Origin: Bog-756 sp038210245
GTDB taxonomy: Bacteria > Actinomycetota > Acidimicrobiia > Acidimicrobiales > RAAP-2
Assembly: GCA_038210245.1 (NCBI GenBank)
Contig: JBBQWW010000012.1
Span: 1-58,040, forward strand
Direction of reading: 5' to 3'
DNA length: 58,040 nucleotides
The translations under genes and the position numbers were made by a program. Within the stretch, counting starts at the first letter, position 1, and every line of letters begins with the position of its first letter. Below the pieces are notes generated by a model. The model was given only the letters and a program-made list of their open reading frames with translations, was not told the origin of the DNA and searched no databases. Below are positions 49,175 through 57,357 of this stretch, piece after piece.

Positions 49175-51159
49175 TGGGCCGGAGGTCGGGGGTCCTCGGC
49201 CACGCTGGCCGGGGAGGAGGCGCCGGCCGCCACCAGCGTCCCGTCGCCCAGGTCGGCCACCGAAGGAGCATCCGCTTCGCCGTAGTGGTACGGGTCACTG
49301 AGCACGACCGGGATCCGCTCGAAGTTGTAGTACGGGACCGGGGTGGGGGTCTGCCACTCGAGCCCGAGGGAGTCCCAGGGGTTGGCCGGAGACGGGGTGG
49401 GCTTGATGAAGATGGACCAGACGAAGTTGGCCACGAACACCAGGAATGAGGAGCCCAGGACGAACGCACTCACCGAGGCGAAGTCGTTGAGGGCCTGGAG
49501 GTTGTGGGCGTACTCGAAGACCCGTCGAGGCTGGCCCAGCAGCCCGATGAGGAACATGGGGAAGAAGGTCAGGTTGAAGAAGATGAACATGAGCCAGAAG
49601 TGGATCTTTCCGAGCTTCTTGTTCATGGTCTTGCCGGTCATCTTGGGCAGCCAGTAGTAGAGGCCGCCGAAGAAGGCGAATATCAGGCCACCCATGATGG
49701 TGTAGTGGAAGTGAGCCAGCACGAAGAAGCTCCCGTGCACCGTCACATTGACCGGAACATCGGAGAGGAAGACGCCAGTGACCCCGCCGATGAGGAAGTT
49801 GAAGAAGACGGCGAGGCAGAACAACATCGGCACTTCCAACCGGATCTTAGCCTTGTACAGCGTGCCCATCCCGACCAGGAAGATGAACCCGGTGGGAATG
49901 GAGATCAGCTCGGTGGTCAGCATGAACAGCGGACGCATGTCCGGGTTGATCCCGCTCTGGAACAGGTGGTGCTGCCAGACGAAGAACGACAGCAGGGCCA
50001 CGCCGATCATGCCGGCGGCGGCCACCTTGTAGGCGAACAGGGGTTTGCGGGTGAAGACGGGCAGGAGCTCGGCCACGATCCCGAATCCGGGCAGGGCCAT
50101 GATGTACACCTCGGGGTGGCCGAAGAACCAGAAGAGGTTCTGCCACAGGAACGAGCTGCCCCCGTGCTCGGTCACGTAGAAGGCGGTCTGGGCGGTGTGG
50201 TCGAGGATCCCGAACAGGCCCGCCGCCACCAGGGTCGGGGTGGCCAGGGTGAGCAGGGCGCAGGTGGCCAGGATGGCCCAGACGAAGATGGGGATACGGC
50301 TCCAGGTCATGCCCGGGGCCCGGTAGTTGATGATGGTCACGGCCAAGTTGAACCCGGCCGTCATCATGCCGAGGCCGATGACGGCGAAGCCGATCAGGTA
50401 AGACATCATGGCCACCCCGGCCTGGGTCTGCAGCGGGGCGTAACCCGTCCAGCCGGTGGGGAACCCCCCATAGAAGAGCGCCGACATGATCACCAGGTAG
50501 CCGGCGGTGAACACCCAGAAGCTGAACGCCTCCACCCGGGGGAAGGCCGTGCGCCGTGCGCCGATCATGAGGGGGATCAGCCAGTTGCCCAGGGGGCCGA
50601 CAATGACTGAGGTGGCCATCATCATCATGACGGTGCCGTGCTCGCTCACCACCGAGATGTAGGTACCCGGCCCGAAGACGTGGCTGGTGGGCGAGAGGAG
50701 TTCGGTGCGGATGGCCATGGCCAGCAGCCCGCCGGTGAAGAGGAAGCCGAGCACGCCGATGACGTACTGCATCCCGACCACCTTGTGGTCGGCCGTGTAG
50801 CGGAAGAACCGGGTCCAGCTGGTCGACTCGTAGTCGGGCCGGGGCTCCATGCCCACGATCTTGGCCAGGGGGTAGTTGAGAGCCCCGATGCCCAGCAACC
50901 AGCCCACCACGCCGGCCAGCAGGCCGGCGGTTACCGGCACGGCGTTCACCCCGGCTAGTCCCACGTTGTCGTAGCCGCTGGTCATCCAGTTGCCAAGCCA
51001 GTGGCCCAGTAGGTAGCCACCCACGGCCAGGACGGCGGCGGTGCCCAGGTGCTGGCTGAACCACCCCGGGCGGGACGGCAGTCCCTGGAACCCACCCAGG
51101 ACGGGGGGCGTCGGATCGGGATAGACGACTTCGGAGTCGCGCTCGGCGGCAAGGGTCAT
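49171..51159 (-). CDS. ctaD: Cytochrome c oxidase subunit I (aa3-type heme-copper oxidase)
   Basis: 662 residues from ATG 51159. Metal ligands by position: H174 (VSEHGTVMMM, heme a), H348 with E350 and Y352 (FFGHPEVYIMALPGFG, CuB and the Tyr cross-link site), H397/H398 (WQHHLFQSG, CuB), H483 and H485 (LAHFHYTIMGG, hemes a3 and a). The E-containing HPEVY motif marks an A-family oxidase. An N-terminal extension of about 115 residues carries two extra hydrophobic segments (LGTAAVLAVGGYLLGHWL and VTAGLLAGVVGWLLGIGAL) before the first canonical helix (VVGMQYVIGVLGFLFTGGLL). Catalyses O2 reduction coupled to proton pumping. The stop overlaps the subunit III start. Confidence 0.97.
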   Translation of the reverse strand: MTLAAERDSEVVYPDPTPPVLGGFQGLPSRPGWFSQHLGTAAVLAVGGYLLGHWLGNWMTSGYDNVGLAGVNAVPVTAGLLAGVVGWLLGIGALNYPLAKIVGMEPRPDYESTSWTRFFRYTADHKVVGMQYVIGVLGFLFTGGLLAMAIRTELLSPTSHVFGPGTYISVVSEHGTVMMMMATSVIVGPLGNWLIPLMIGARRTAFPRVEAFSFWVFTAGYLVIMSALFYGGFPTGWTGYAPLQTQAGVAMMSYLIGFAVIGLGMMTAGFNLAVTIINYRAPGMTWSRIPIFVWAILATCALLTLATPTLVAAGLFGILDHTAQTAFYVTEHGGSSFLWQNLFWFFGHPEVYIMALPGFGIVAELLPVFTRKPLFAYKVAAAGMIGVALLSFFVWQHHLFQSGINPDMRPLFMLTTELISIPTGFIFLVGMGTLYKAKIRLEVPMLFCLAVFFNFLIGGVTGVFLSDVPVNVTVHGSFFVLAHFHYTIMGGLIFAFFGGLYYWLPKMTGKTMNKKLGKIHFWLMFIFFNLTFFPMFLIGLLGQPRRVFEYAHNLQALNDFASVSAFVLGSSFLVFVANFVWSIFIKPTPSPANPWDSLGLEWQTPTPVPYYNFERIPVVLSDPYHYGEADAPSVADLGDGTLVAAGASSPASVAEDPRPPAQ

Positions 51160-51181
51160 CGCGGGACCGTCAACTTTCTCG

Positions 51182-52162
51182 TCATCCGGCCGGGGTCGGC
51201 TTTCCAGGGGTGGCGCCGTAGAGCTCGGAGTTGCTGTATGGGTCGACGTTGTCGGGGTAGTACAGACCGGGGGCACCATTGGCATCAGGCACGTAGGTGA
51301 GGGCGTAGGGCGGGAGCAGCTTGGTGTTGGCCGCCGTCAGCTGCTCGGTGTTGGTGGCCCACGACTCAAAGGCGTCCTTGGACACCACCTTGCCGTAGTT
51401 GAACATGGCGCCGTGCCAGATCCCGCAGAGTTCGTTACACCGGACGGTGACGTTGCCGGTCTCCTTGGTCTCGGTAAAGGCCACGTTGTCCTGCTGGGGG
51501 TTGGCGTCGGCCTTCACGCTCAATTGGTAGGCCCAGAAGCTGTGGATCACGTCCAGCGACGTCACGTGGAACTCGATGGTGGTGTCCACGGGCAGGATCA
51601 ACTGCGAGGTCTCAAACCCGCCGAAGGTCGGATACCGGTAGGTGAACTTCCACTGCTGGCCGATCACCTGGACGGGCAGGATGTGGGCCGAGGTAGGCGA
51701 CCAGATAGGATTGGGGCCCTGGCCGCCGCCCGACCCGTTGCCGGTGATCAGCCGGACCGTGCCGAAGGTGAACAAGCCCAGCACGATGATGGTGGTGGTG
51801 ACAATCCAGCCGACCTGCACGCCCAGGTTGGTACGGGCCTCGGGACCGCCCACGGGGTCGGGCACGCCCTTGCGGGAGGCCCGCCACGTGATCAGGGAGT
51901 AGGCCATGTACGTCCACACCCCGATGAGGACGGGCAGGGCGATGATGAAGAGGACGTTGAAGTCGAACTGGTTGTCGTCGGCGCTCTCCGTCATGGTCCC
52001 CGGGGGCACGTGGGGTCCTACCAGCGTGTAGAAGAGGACGTCGCCGATCACGGCCAGGATCAGCCAGATGGCGGCGATCCGCCAGATATGGCGGGGCTGC
52101 TTGGTGGCCGAGGCCCCGGTGCCCTCTTCGGGGCTGGCCACCGGGCCGCCGTCGGCGCTCAC
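51182..52162 (-). CDS. ctaC: Cytochrome c oxidase subunit II with CuA site
   Basis: 326 residues from GTG 52162, overlapping the cupredoxin stop (GTGA). Three hydrophobic segments (about 28-50, 67-92 and 114-139) precede the CuA cupredoxin domain. All CuA ligands are present: H207 (DVIHSFWAYQL), C242, E244 (carbonyl), C246, H250 and M253 in RCNELCGIWHGAM. The aromatic electron-entry region VIGQQWKFTYRYP is present too. There is no fused cytochrome c domain, so electrons come from a separate carrier. The extra N-terminal TM and the C-terminal tail (NVDPYSNSELYGATPGKP) are longer than in model subunits. Confidence 0.97.
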   Translation of the reverse strand: MSADGGPVASPEEGTGASATKQPRHIWRIAAIWLILAVIGDVLFYTLVGPHVPPGTMTESADDNQFDFNVLFIIALPVLIGVWTYMAYSLITWRASRKGVPDPVGGPEARTNLGVQVGWIVTTTIIVLGLFTFGTVRLITGNGSGGGQGPNPIWSPTSAHILPVQVIGQQWKFTYRYPTFGGFETSQLILPVDTTIEFHVTSLDVIHSFWAYQLSVKADANPQQDNVAFTETKETGNVTVRCNELCGIWHGAMFNYGKVVSKDAFESWATNTEQLTAANTKLLPPYALTYVPDANGAPGLYYPDNVDPYSNSELYGATPGKPTPAG

Positions 52163-52833
52163 GCTACGACCTTCAGGAAGCCGCCCATGTAGCCGAGGGT
52201 GGCCATGGGACCTCCGTTACCGAACAAGTACCCACCTCCGCAGGGAACGAAGCACTGCCAGCTGTAGCTGCCGGCGCCCGGGGTGACGAACGAGAACTTC
52301 ATGGCGTTGTGGTCGAAGTTGGTGGTGCAGGGGGCGCCTCCGCAGGGGTTGGTGGCGTTCCCGCTTACGCCCACCAACGGTACGTTGAGGTTGAGCGCCG
52401 GCACAGTGAACGTGTGGCCCACCCCGTTGTCGCTGTAGGAGTTGTAGGTCGAGAACTCCTTGCCGTTGTAGGTGGCCTGACCACCGAGGGTGCCCTGAAC
52501 TCGGCCCCAGTTCTGGTTGCGGAGCGGGCTGCCCGAGTCGTACTGGTCGATGGTGACGTTGATCCGGGTGTGGGCGGGCAGCTGCCAAATGGTGGAGTGG
52601 ATCCACTGGCCCTGCTGATTCTTCACCAGGTAGGAGACCCAGACGGGCTGGAACCCGAAGCCGATGGCCGGCACCGTCTGCACGGTCATGTCGATGGGTG
52701 CGCCCGGCGCTGCCGCCGTGAAGTTCACCGTGGCCGGCTGGGGTAGCAGGAAGCCGACGACGCCCCAGACGGCGAAGCCGATGACCACGATGAGGAGCCC
52801 CAAGACCACTGAAAGCCTTCCCCCGAATGACAT
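52159..52833 (-). CDS. Membrane-anchored cupredoxin-like protein with an incomplete copper loop
   Basis: 224 residues from ATG 52833. One N-terminal TM (LSVVLGLLIVVIGFAVWGVV) precedes a beta-rich extracytoplasmic domain. H140 in GHTFTVPALNLNV sits where cupredoxins have their first copper His. The C-terminal loop reads WQCFVPCGGGYLFGNGGPMA: C194-x3-C198 resembles CuA (CxxxC), and M210 could be the last ligand, but the His normally between Cys and Met is absent. A second pair, C164/C169 (NPCGGAPC), may form a disulfide. It is the first gene of the subunit II-I-III block, overlapping subunit II, so it may pass electrons or copper to CuA. No exact family was recognised. Confidence 0.78.
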   Translation of the reverse strand: MSFGGRLSVVLGLLIVVIGFAVWGVVGFLLPQPATVNFTAAAPGAPIDMTVQTVPAIGFGFQPVWVSYLVKNQQGQWIHSTIWQLPAHTRINVTIDQYDSGSPLRNQNWGRVQGTLGGQATYNGKEFSTYNSYSDNGVGHTFTVPALNLNVPLVGVSGNATNPCGGAPCTTNFDHNAMKFSFVTPGAGSYSWQCFVPCGGGYLFGNGGPMATLGYMGGFLKVVA

Positions 52834-52922
52834 GTCCTACTCCTCGCCACGTTGGCAATTTGGCGTTGGACCCGGGGGGCCGGCCCACTCCCCCGAAGAC
52901 CTGATGCACTGCGTCGGCTAAA

Positions 52923-52934
52923 TGTTTCGTAACA
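52923..52934. promoter_or_regulatory. AT-rich near-palindrome upstream of the oxidase structural genes
   Basis: TGTTTCGTAACA (five of six base pairs symmetric) lies about 90 bases before the cupredoxin start, within the AT-richest stretch (52915-52945) of the 257-bp spacer separating the two halves of the oxidase cluster. A promoter or repressor site for the cupredoxin-ctaCDE unit is likely; no specific regulator can be named. Confidence 0.4.
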
Positions 52935-53090
52935 AACCTGTAAGGCCTTGCTGACAGTAGAGCGAACATCCGGTCCGGTCAAGCACCAACCGGCAACACC
53001 TCTGGCCGGAGGGAGGGACCCACCGACGACCGGCCGGCCCGCGACCCCGAGGGTGGACCGGTGGCGCCGGCCACCCCAATCACCGACCCC

Positions 53091-54011
53091 TCAGGAGTGG
53101 TCGGCCACGTCGGCCCGCTGGGGCCGGAGGTCGGCAGCCGTGGGCGTCGGGCCCCGGTGGGACAGCCGTTCGAGCACTCCGGACAGTGAGCCCTCTTGGT
53201 CCACGGCCCGCTTGATGATGAGAATGAGGGCGGGCACGGCCCAGAAGTCCCCGCAGACCCACAGGATGGCCGCCCCGATCTGCTGGTCGGCGAACGGGGC
53301 CAGGGTCACGCCGGGCACGTGGCCGTAGACCGAGTACCAGCTGGAGGCCGAGAAGATGCTCAACGCCATGGCCAGGACGAACATCACCACATTGGTACTG
53401 ATCACCGCCCCGGCCTGCCAGATCGGGCTGGCCTTCAGGCGGAAGGGGTGGGAGGGAATGATCTGGAGCCAGAACAGCACCCCGGTCACGAAGAAGCTCC
53501 CGTGCATCAGCCAGATGTGCACGGCCGCGTTGTGCTCGGACAGGTCGAACAGGACCGGGAGGTGCCAGATCACCATCACCAGGTTGAACGAGAGGAGGGC
53601 GAACCACGGGCTCGTGACCACCCGACCGAGGGGACGGAGCACCGTCGACCACGACCCCAGCATGATGAAGCGCCCGATCTTCCGGCGCGCCCCCACCGGC
53701 AGGGCGAACAGGAGGGGGATCCAGGGTGCCCCGAAGACAATCAGGATTGGGGCGTAGAAGGCGATGAGCAGGTGCTCGAGCATGTGGACGAAGAAGTAGT
53801 CGCTGGCCCAGTAGTCGATGGGGGAGTCGATGGCCACCAGCAGAACGCCGAGGCCGCCGTAGAAGGCCAGTGAGTGGAGCCGGCGCGTCCGGGTCCGGAC
53901 GGGATCGGACCGATGGCGGAGCCGAGCCAGACCCACCTCGTTGGCCACCACCAGCACCGCCACCACGATGACGAACGGGTCGAACGACCAGTTCTGGGTG
54001 ATGTAGTCCAC
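53091..54011 (-). CDS. CtaG (caa3-type) cytochrome c oxidase assembly protein
   Basis: 306 residues from GTG 54011, with GAGGAG seven bases upstream. About seven hydrophobic segments: FVIVVAVLVVANEVGLARL, HSLAFYGGLGVLLVAIDSPI, FFVHMLEHLLIAFYAPILIV, and FFVTGVLFWLQIIPS. The motifs YWASDYFFVHMLEHLL, VIWHLPVLFDLSEHNAAVHI and PFADQQIGAAILWV are characteristic of caa3_CtaG, with several conserved His that may bind copper. The family assists CuB insertion into subunit I. It follows the lipoprotein gene by 88 bp and precedes the cupredoxin by 257 bp on the same strand. Confidence 0.9.
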   Translation of the reverse strand: MDYITQNWSFDPFVIVVAVLVVANEVGLARLRHRSDPVRTRTRRLHSLAFYGGLGVLLVAIDSPIDYWASDYFFVHMLEHLLIAFYAPILIVFGAPWIPLLFALPVGARRKIGRFIMLGSWSTVLRPLGRVVTSPWFALLSFNLVMVIWHLPVLFDLSEHNAAVHIWLMHGSFFVTGVLFWLQIIPSHPFRLKASPIWQAGAVISTNVVMFVLAMALSIFSASSWYSVYGHVPGVTLAPFADQQIGAAILWVCGDFWAVPALILIIKRAVDQEGSLSGVLERLSHRGPTPTAADLRPQRADVADHS

Positions 54012-54099
54012 GGTGGCTCTCCTCGACCTGTCCGCCAACCGCCGGCCGGATGCGGACCGTCCCCACGGTAGCCCGCGGCGGTGGCCGCCGACCGGGGTA

Positions 54100-55290
54100 C
54101 TACCCCGACGATCCGTACTGGATGGCCACCGGCAGTTTCTGCACCCGGGCCCACCCCTGACTGCCCAGCCCGTAGACCGACAGCGTGGACTGCACCGGCA
54201 CCAGGGCGTCGAATCCGGCGGTGGGCGTGGCCGCCACCGAGGTCGTCCCGACCGGTAGGGCCGCCAGGCGCTGCCACTGGGTGCTGTTCGGGGTGATGAC
54301 GGAGGCGGTGGGAACCGAGCCTCCCCCACGGGCGGCCAGCACGAAGCCTCCGGCCCCGGTGACGCCGGTCGAGAACAGGGCGGCACCGTCCAGCGGCAGT
54401 CCGGCTGAGACCGTCCAGGTCCGCAGCCCGTTGGTGCTCCACATGCCGAATAGTCGGGCCCCGACGCCGCTGCCCGCACTGACCAGGGCGGCGGTCCCCG
54501 CCGGGGTCTGGTCGAGCCGCAGCACCTCGGTGGGCCCGCGGGACACCCCGGGGATACCCGGTCCGGCTGATGCCCATCCGGTGGAGGACGGAGCGAACAG
54601 GCCGGCCTGCCCACCCCGGCTACACGAGGCCCCCACCAGGGGACGCCCGTCGGCATCGAGCGTCACGGCGGTGAGCGTTCCGATGCCACACCCAGACAGG
54701 GCCGGCACCCGGGCCAGGGCCTGGGCCGTGGTCACCGGCTTCCACGTCGACAGGTCCCCGGTGCTCACCACCACGGTGCCACCGCCGGTGCGGAGGACGG
54801 CCAGCGACTCGGTGCTCCCCTGAACGAGGGCGTCCGGCACCCGGGCCAGGGCGGCCGGGAGGAGGCCGGATTCCCAGCTCGCCCCCTGGTCGGCGGTGTG
54901 GGCCAGCGGGGAGAACCGGAGGAATTGGGACGGCCCGAATCCGGCCAGCACCGACGTCGGCTGCACAGCGACGGCCAGGCCCCCGTTGCTGGCCACCCCG
55001 GGTGGCGTGGCCAGCTCCCACGACCGGCCGGAGGTGAGGGCCACCACCTGCCAGAAGGTGTTGAGGGGGTCGTCCAGACGGTCCATGGCCAGGGTGGCCC
55101 ACGTGGTGTCGGCGGACACGGCCGAGCTGGTCAGCGGAATGGCCGGTCCGACCGTCAGGCCTCCGCCGGCCGGGGTGGAGGCGGCCGACGAGCAGCCGGC
55201 CAGCGCTCCCGCGCCCAGAGCTGCCGCACCGAACGCGGCGAACATCCTCCTCCTTCGAGGATGTCGGGCAGGCCCTGGAGCTCGACTCAC
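54100..55290 (-). CDS. Tat/lipoprotein with BNR (Asp-box) beta-propeller repeats
   Basis: 396 residues from GTG 55290, overlapping the fusion-gene stop (GTGA); ATG 55245, directly after AAGGAGG, is an alternative. The N-terminus has Arg-rich RHPRRRRMFAAFG and a lipobox LAGC, so export as a lipoprotein is expected. Asp-box-like motifs recur: HTADQGASWESGL, VSTGDLSTWKPV and STNGLRTWTVSAG, matching the S/T-x-D-x-G-x-x-W pattern of BNR propellers such as sialidase-like or photosystem-assembly Ycf48 folds. Catalytic residues of sialidases are not evident. Position between the Sco fusion and CtaG genes hints at an assembly scaffold for the oxidase (inference). Confidence 0.78.
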   Translation of the reverse strand: MSRAPGPARHPRRRRMFAAFGAAALGAGALAGCSSAASTPAGGGLTVGPAIPLTSSAVSADTTWATLAMDRLDDPLNTFWQVVALTSGRSWELATPPGVASNGGLAVAVQPTSVLAGFGPSQFLRFSPLAHTADQGASWESGLLPAALARVPDALVQGSTESLAVLRTGGGTVVVSTGDLSTWKPVTTAQALARVPALSGCGIGTLTAVTLDADGRPLVGASCSRGGQAGLFAPSSTGWASAGPGIPGVSRGPTEVLRLDQTPAGTAALVSAGSGVGARLFGMWSTNGLRTWTVSAGLPLDGAALFSTGVTGAGGFVLAARGGGSVPTASVITPNSTQWQRLAALPVGTTSVAATPTAGFDALVPVQSTLSVYGLGSQGWARVQKLPVAIQYGSSG

Positions 55291-57125
55291 TGGTGGGCGA
55301 CGGTACGGATCTGCGAGGCCAACTGGCCCACGAACGACGACCCTTCGGCGCTCCCGGCCCCCGGGTCGGAGTTGAGGATCACCCGGGTGTGACCGCGTTT
55401 GTCGATGAGATAGACGATGTCGCTGTGGGCCACCATGGCCCCGGCCGGCGTCACCTCGGTCTGGACCCCGTAGTCGTTCCAGACCCGGTGTAGCTGGCTC
55501 AGCGACCCGGTCAGGTAGGTCCAGTTGGCCACACGGTCGAGACCCTCCTGTTGGTCGAAGGCGGCGGTGAAGGCGGTGGTATTGTACAGCGGGTTGTTGA
55601 CCACGGCCACCAGCTCGACCGGGCCAGCCCCGGTGCCCACCATCTGGTCGGCCGCCCGAAGGTCCTGGGCGATGAGCGGGCAGTCCGACGTGCACACGGG
55701 GTCGAGGAAGGTGAGCACCACGGTGTGCCCAGCCAGGGAGGCGAGCGAGACCGCCCGACCGTGGGTGTCGGTGAGGGTGAAGGGGGCCGCCGGTACGTCA
55801 ACCAGGTTGGGGGTGCCGTTGGCCGCCTCGATGAGGATGGCGTCGGCGTGGGAGTTGGTGGCGGCCACCGCCATGGGGGCCGCACCCACCAACAGGATCC
55901 CCACCGCCCCGATGGCGAACAGGGCGCGCAGGAGGTAGTTGGGTTGGAGACCATCGAGCCACCCGGCCGGGACCGCCGGCGTGCTCGCCGGGGCCAGCTC
56001 GGAGACCGGGGCCCGGGCCGAGAGCCGGACCATGGCCAGATAGCCGCCGGTGAAAACCAAGGCCATGGGGATCATGGAGTTGGGGTCCGTGCCCACCCCC
56101 CCGAAGAAGCCGAAGTCTTGGATGAGGACCCAGGTGGCGAGGCAGAGGGCCGCCCCGGCCATCACGCCGATGCGGATGAAGCGCAGGTTGCCGCTGAGGA
56201 ACGACGCCCCCACGCCGACGAGGAGGACCACGACGACGAAGTTGACGAACCAGCCGTGCCCGGCTTGGAACGATCCGAATCCACGCACCCACGACGCCGT
56301 CACCGAGGGCTGGGACACCTGGGCCATCTGTTGGACCATGTCGGTGATGGTCCCCGTCGTGGCCGACGGATGGGCCTGGCCGGACCAGAAGCCGCGCCCG
56401 GGCCAGGCCTGCAGGATGCCCATGCCCACGAAGAGCACGCCCATGCCGGCCAGGAGTCGCTTGCCCAACCGGGGGGTCTCCCACGTCGGGTCGGGCAAGG
56501 CCACCAGCAGACCGGCCACCACGTAGAACACCGCCGCCCCGGGTGAACCGAACAGCCAACTGCTCCCGTGTCCGAAGATGCCACCGAAGGCCTCACCGAA
56601 CACCCAGACCACCAGACCCCAGCCGGCGCTCACGGCACCGGCCGATCGGGACCAGTAGCCCCGGGGGGCCACCAACAGGAAGACGCCGATCCCCACCTGG
56701 ATCCAGACGGTGGCTGCCGCTGCCGTGACCGGGTGGTCCGACCAGATGGTGGTGCCCACGTTGACCAGGTGTTGGACCCAACCGGGGGACGAATCGGCCG
56801 CCGGGGTGATGACCGAGCCGGGGAGGCCCAAGGGCATGGCCCCTTGGATCTGGAGCAGCCCGTCGAACAGCCAGAGGAGCCCGAAGCTGACCCGGAGCAG
56901 CCGGCGGGCGACGGACTCGGGGTACGGCCACGGGCTGCGCAGGGTGGCGTCCAACGTGCCGGCGGCCGCCGCCCGCCGGTAGTGCACGGTGCGGGCCACG
57001 TTCCAGCCCAGGGCCAGGATGACCCCGAGCACCACCAGGATCAGCAGCTGGTGGTCGAGAGCGGCGCGGAACGCCGCCGCGATCGTCGGGTTGTCGGTCT
57101 GGAGTCCGTGCCCCATGCCTGGCAT
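55287..57125 (-). CDS. Polytopic membrane protein fused to a C-terminal Sco-like copper domain
   Basis: 612 residues from ATG 57125. The first 420 residues carry about eight to ten hydrophobic segments (LLILVVLGVILALGWNVA, AVFYVVAGLLVALPDP, FVVVVLLVGVGASFL, MIPMALVFTGGYLAMV) and have no family I recognise with confidence. Residues 440-612 are Sco-like: APFTLTDTHGRAVSLASLAG, VLTFLDPVCTSDCPLIAQDL (C478-x3-C482), and GAMVAHSDIVYLID with H567. So an integral membrane module is joined to a copper-binding thioredoxin fold. It heads the assembly genes of the cluster and overlaps the lipoprotein gene (GTGA). Possibly a membrane copper carrier or sensor; function unproven. Confidence 0.85.
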   Translation of the reverse strand: MPGMGHGLQTDNPTIAAAFRAALDHQLLILVVLGVILALGWNVARTVHYRRAAAAGTLDATLRSPWPYPESVARRLLRVSFGLLWLFDGLLQIQGAMPLGLPGSVITPAADSSPGWVQHLVNVGTTIWSDHPVTAAAATVWIQVGIGVFLLVAPRGYWSRSAGAVSAGWGLVVWVFGEAFGGIFGHGSSWLFGSPGAAVFYVVAGLLVALPDPTWETPRLGKRLLAGMGVLFVGMGILQAWPGRGFWSGQAHPSATTGTITDMVQQMAQVSQPSVTASWVRGFGSFQAGHGWFVNFVVVVLLVGVGASFLSGNLRFIRIGVMAGAALCLATWVLIQDFGFFGGVGTDPNSMIPMALVFTGGYLAMVRLSARAPVSELAPASTPAVPAGWLDGLQPNYLLRALFAIGAVGILLVGAAPMAVAATNSHADAILIEAANGTPNLVDVPAAPFTLTDTHGRAVSLASLAGHTVVLTFLDPVCTSDCPLIAQDLRAADQMVGTGAGPVELVAVVNNPLYNTTAFTAAFDQQEGLDRVANWTYLTGSLSQLHRVWNDYGVQTEVTPAGAMVAHSDIVYLIDKRGHTRVILNSDPGAGSAEGSSFVGQLASQIRTVAHQ

Positions 57126-57214
57126 GTCGTTACCGATCTATTGGGACCCGCCCGCGGCGCGAGGTGCGGACGGTCATGATGGCGGAGCCCCGGGGCTCGT
57201 TGCACCCGATTGTA

Positions 57215-57229
57215 GGTCGGGGCCCGACC
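57215..57229. promoter_or_regulatory. Perfect 15-bp palindrome beside a TACAAT box, upstream of the Sco-fusion operon
   Basis: GGTCGGG-G-CCCGACC is a perfect inverted repeat (7-bp arms, one-base centre). On the minus strand it is followed immediately by CTACAATCGG, in which TACAAT (57214-57209) is a good -10 box for the gene starting at 57125. The palindrome would lie between the -35 and -10 elements, a classic repressor position. Confidence 0.5.
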
Positions 57230-57251
57230 GGACCCACCGCGCCCGCATTGA

Positions 57252-57306
57252 CTCATCTAAAACCTCCGCGTAGCTCGCTTCATTGCCTCAACTAAGAACC
57301 TCCGCC
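57252..57306. repeat. Imperfect direct repeat upstream of the right-end transposase
   Basis: CTCATCTAA-AACCTCCGC (57252-57269) recurs as CTCAACTAAGAACCTCCGC (57287-57305), differing by one substitution and one base. The pair is 50 to 100 bases before the transposase start and may mark the element's end, or subterminal transposase binding sites. The right end lies outside the window, so the inverted-repeat partner cannot be checked. Confidence 0.5.
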
Positions 57307-57357
57307 TGGCAGCGGTGGTTCTGGGCCAGGGGCCGATGTGGATTACGCCTGAACTCC

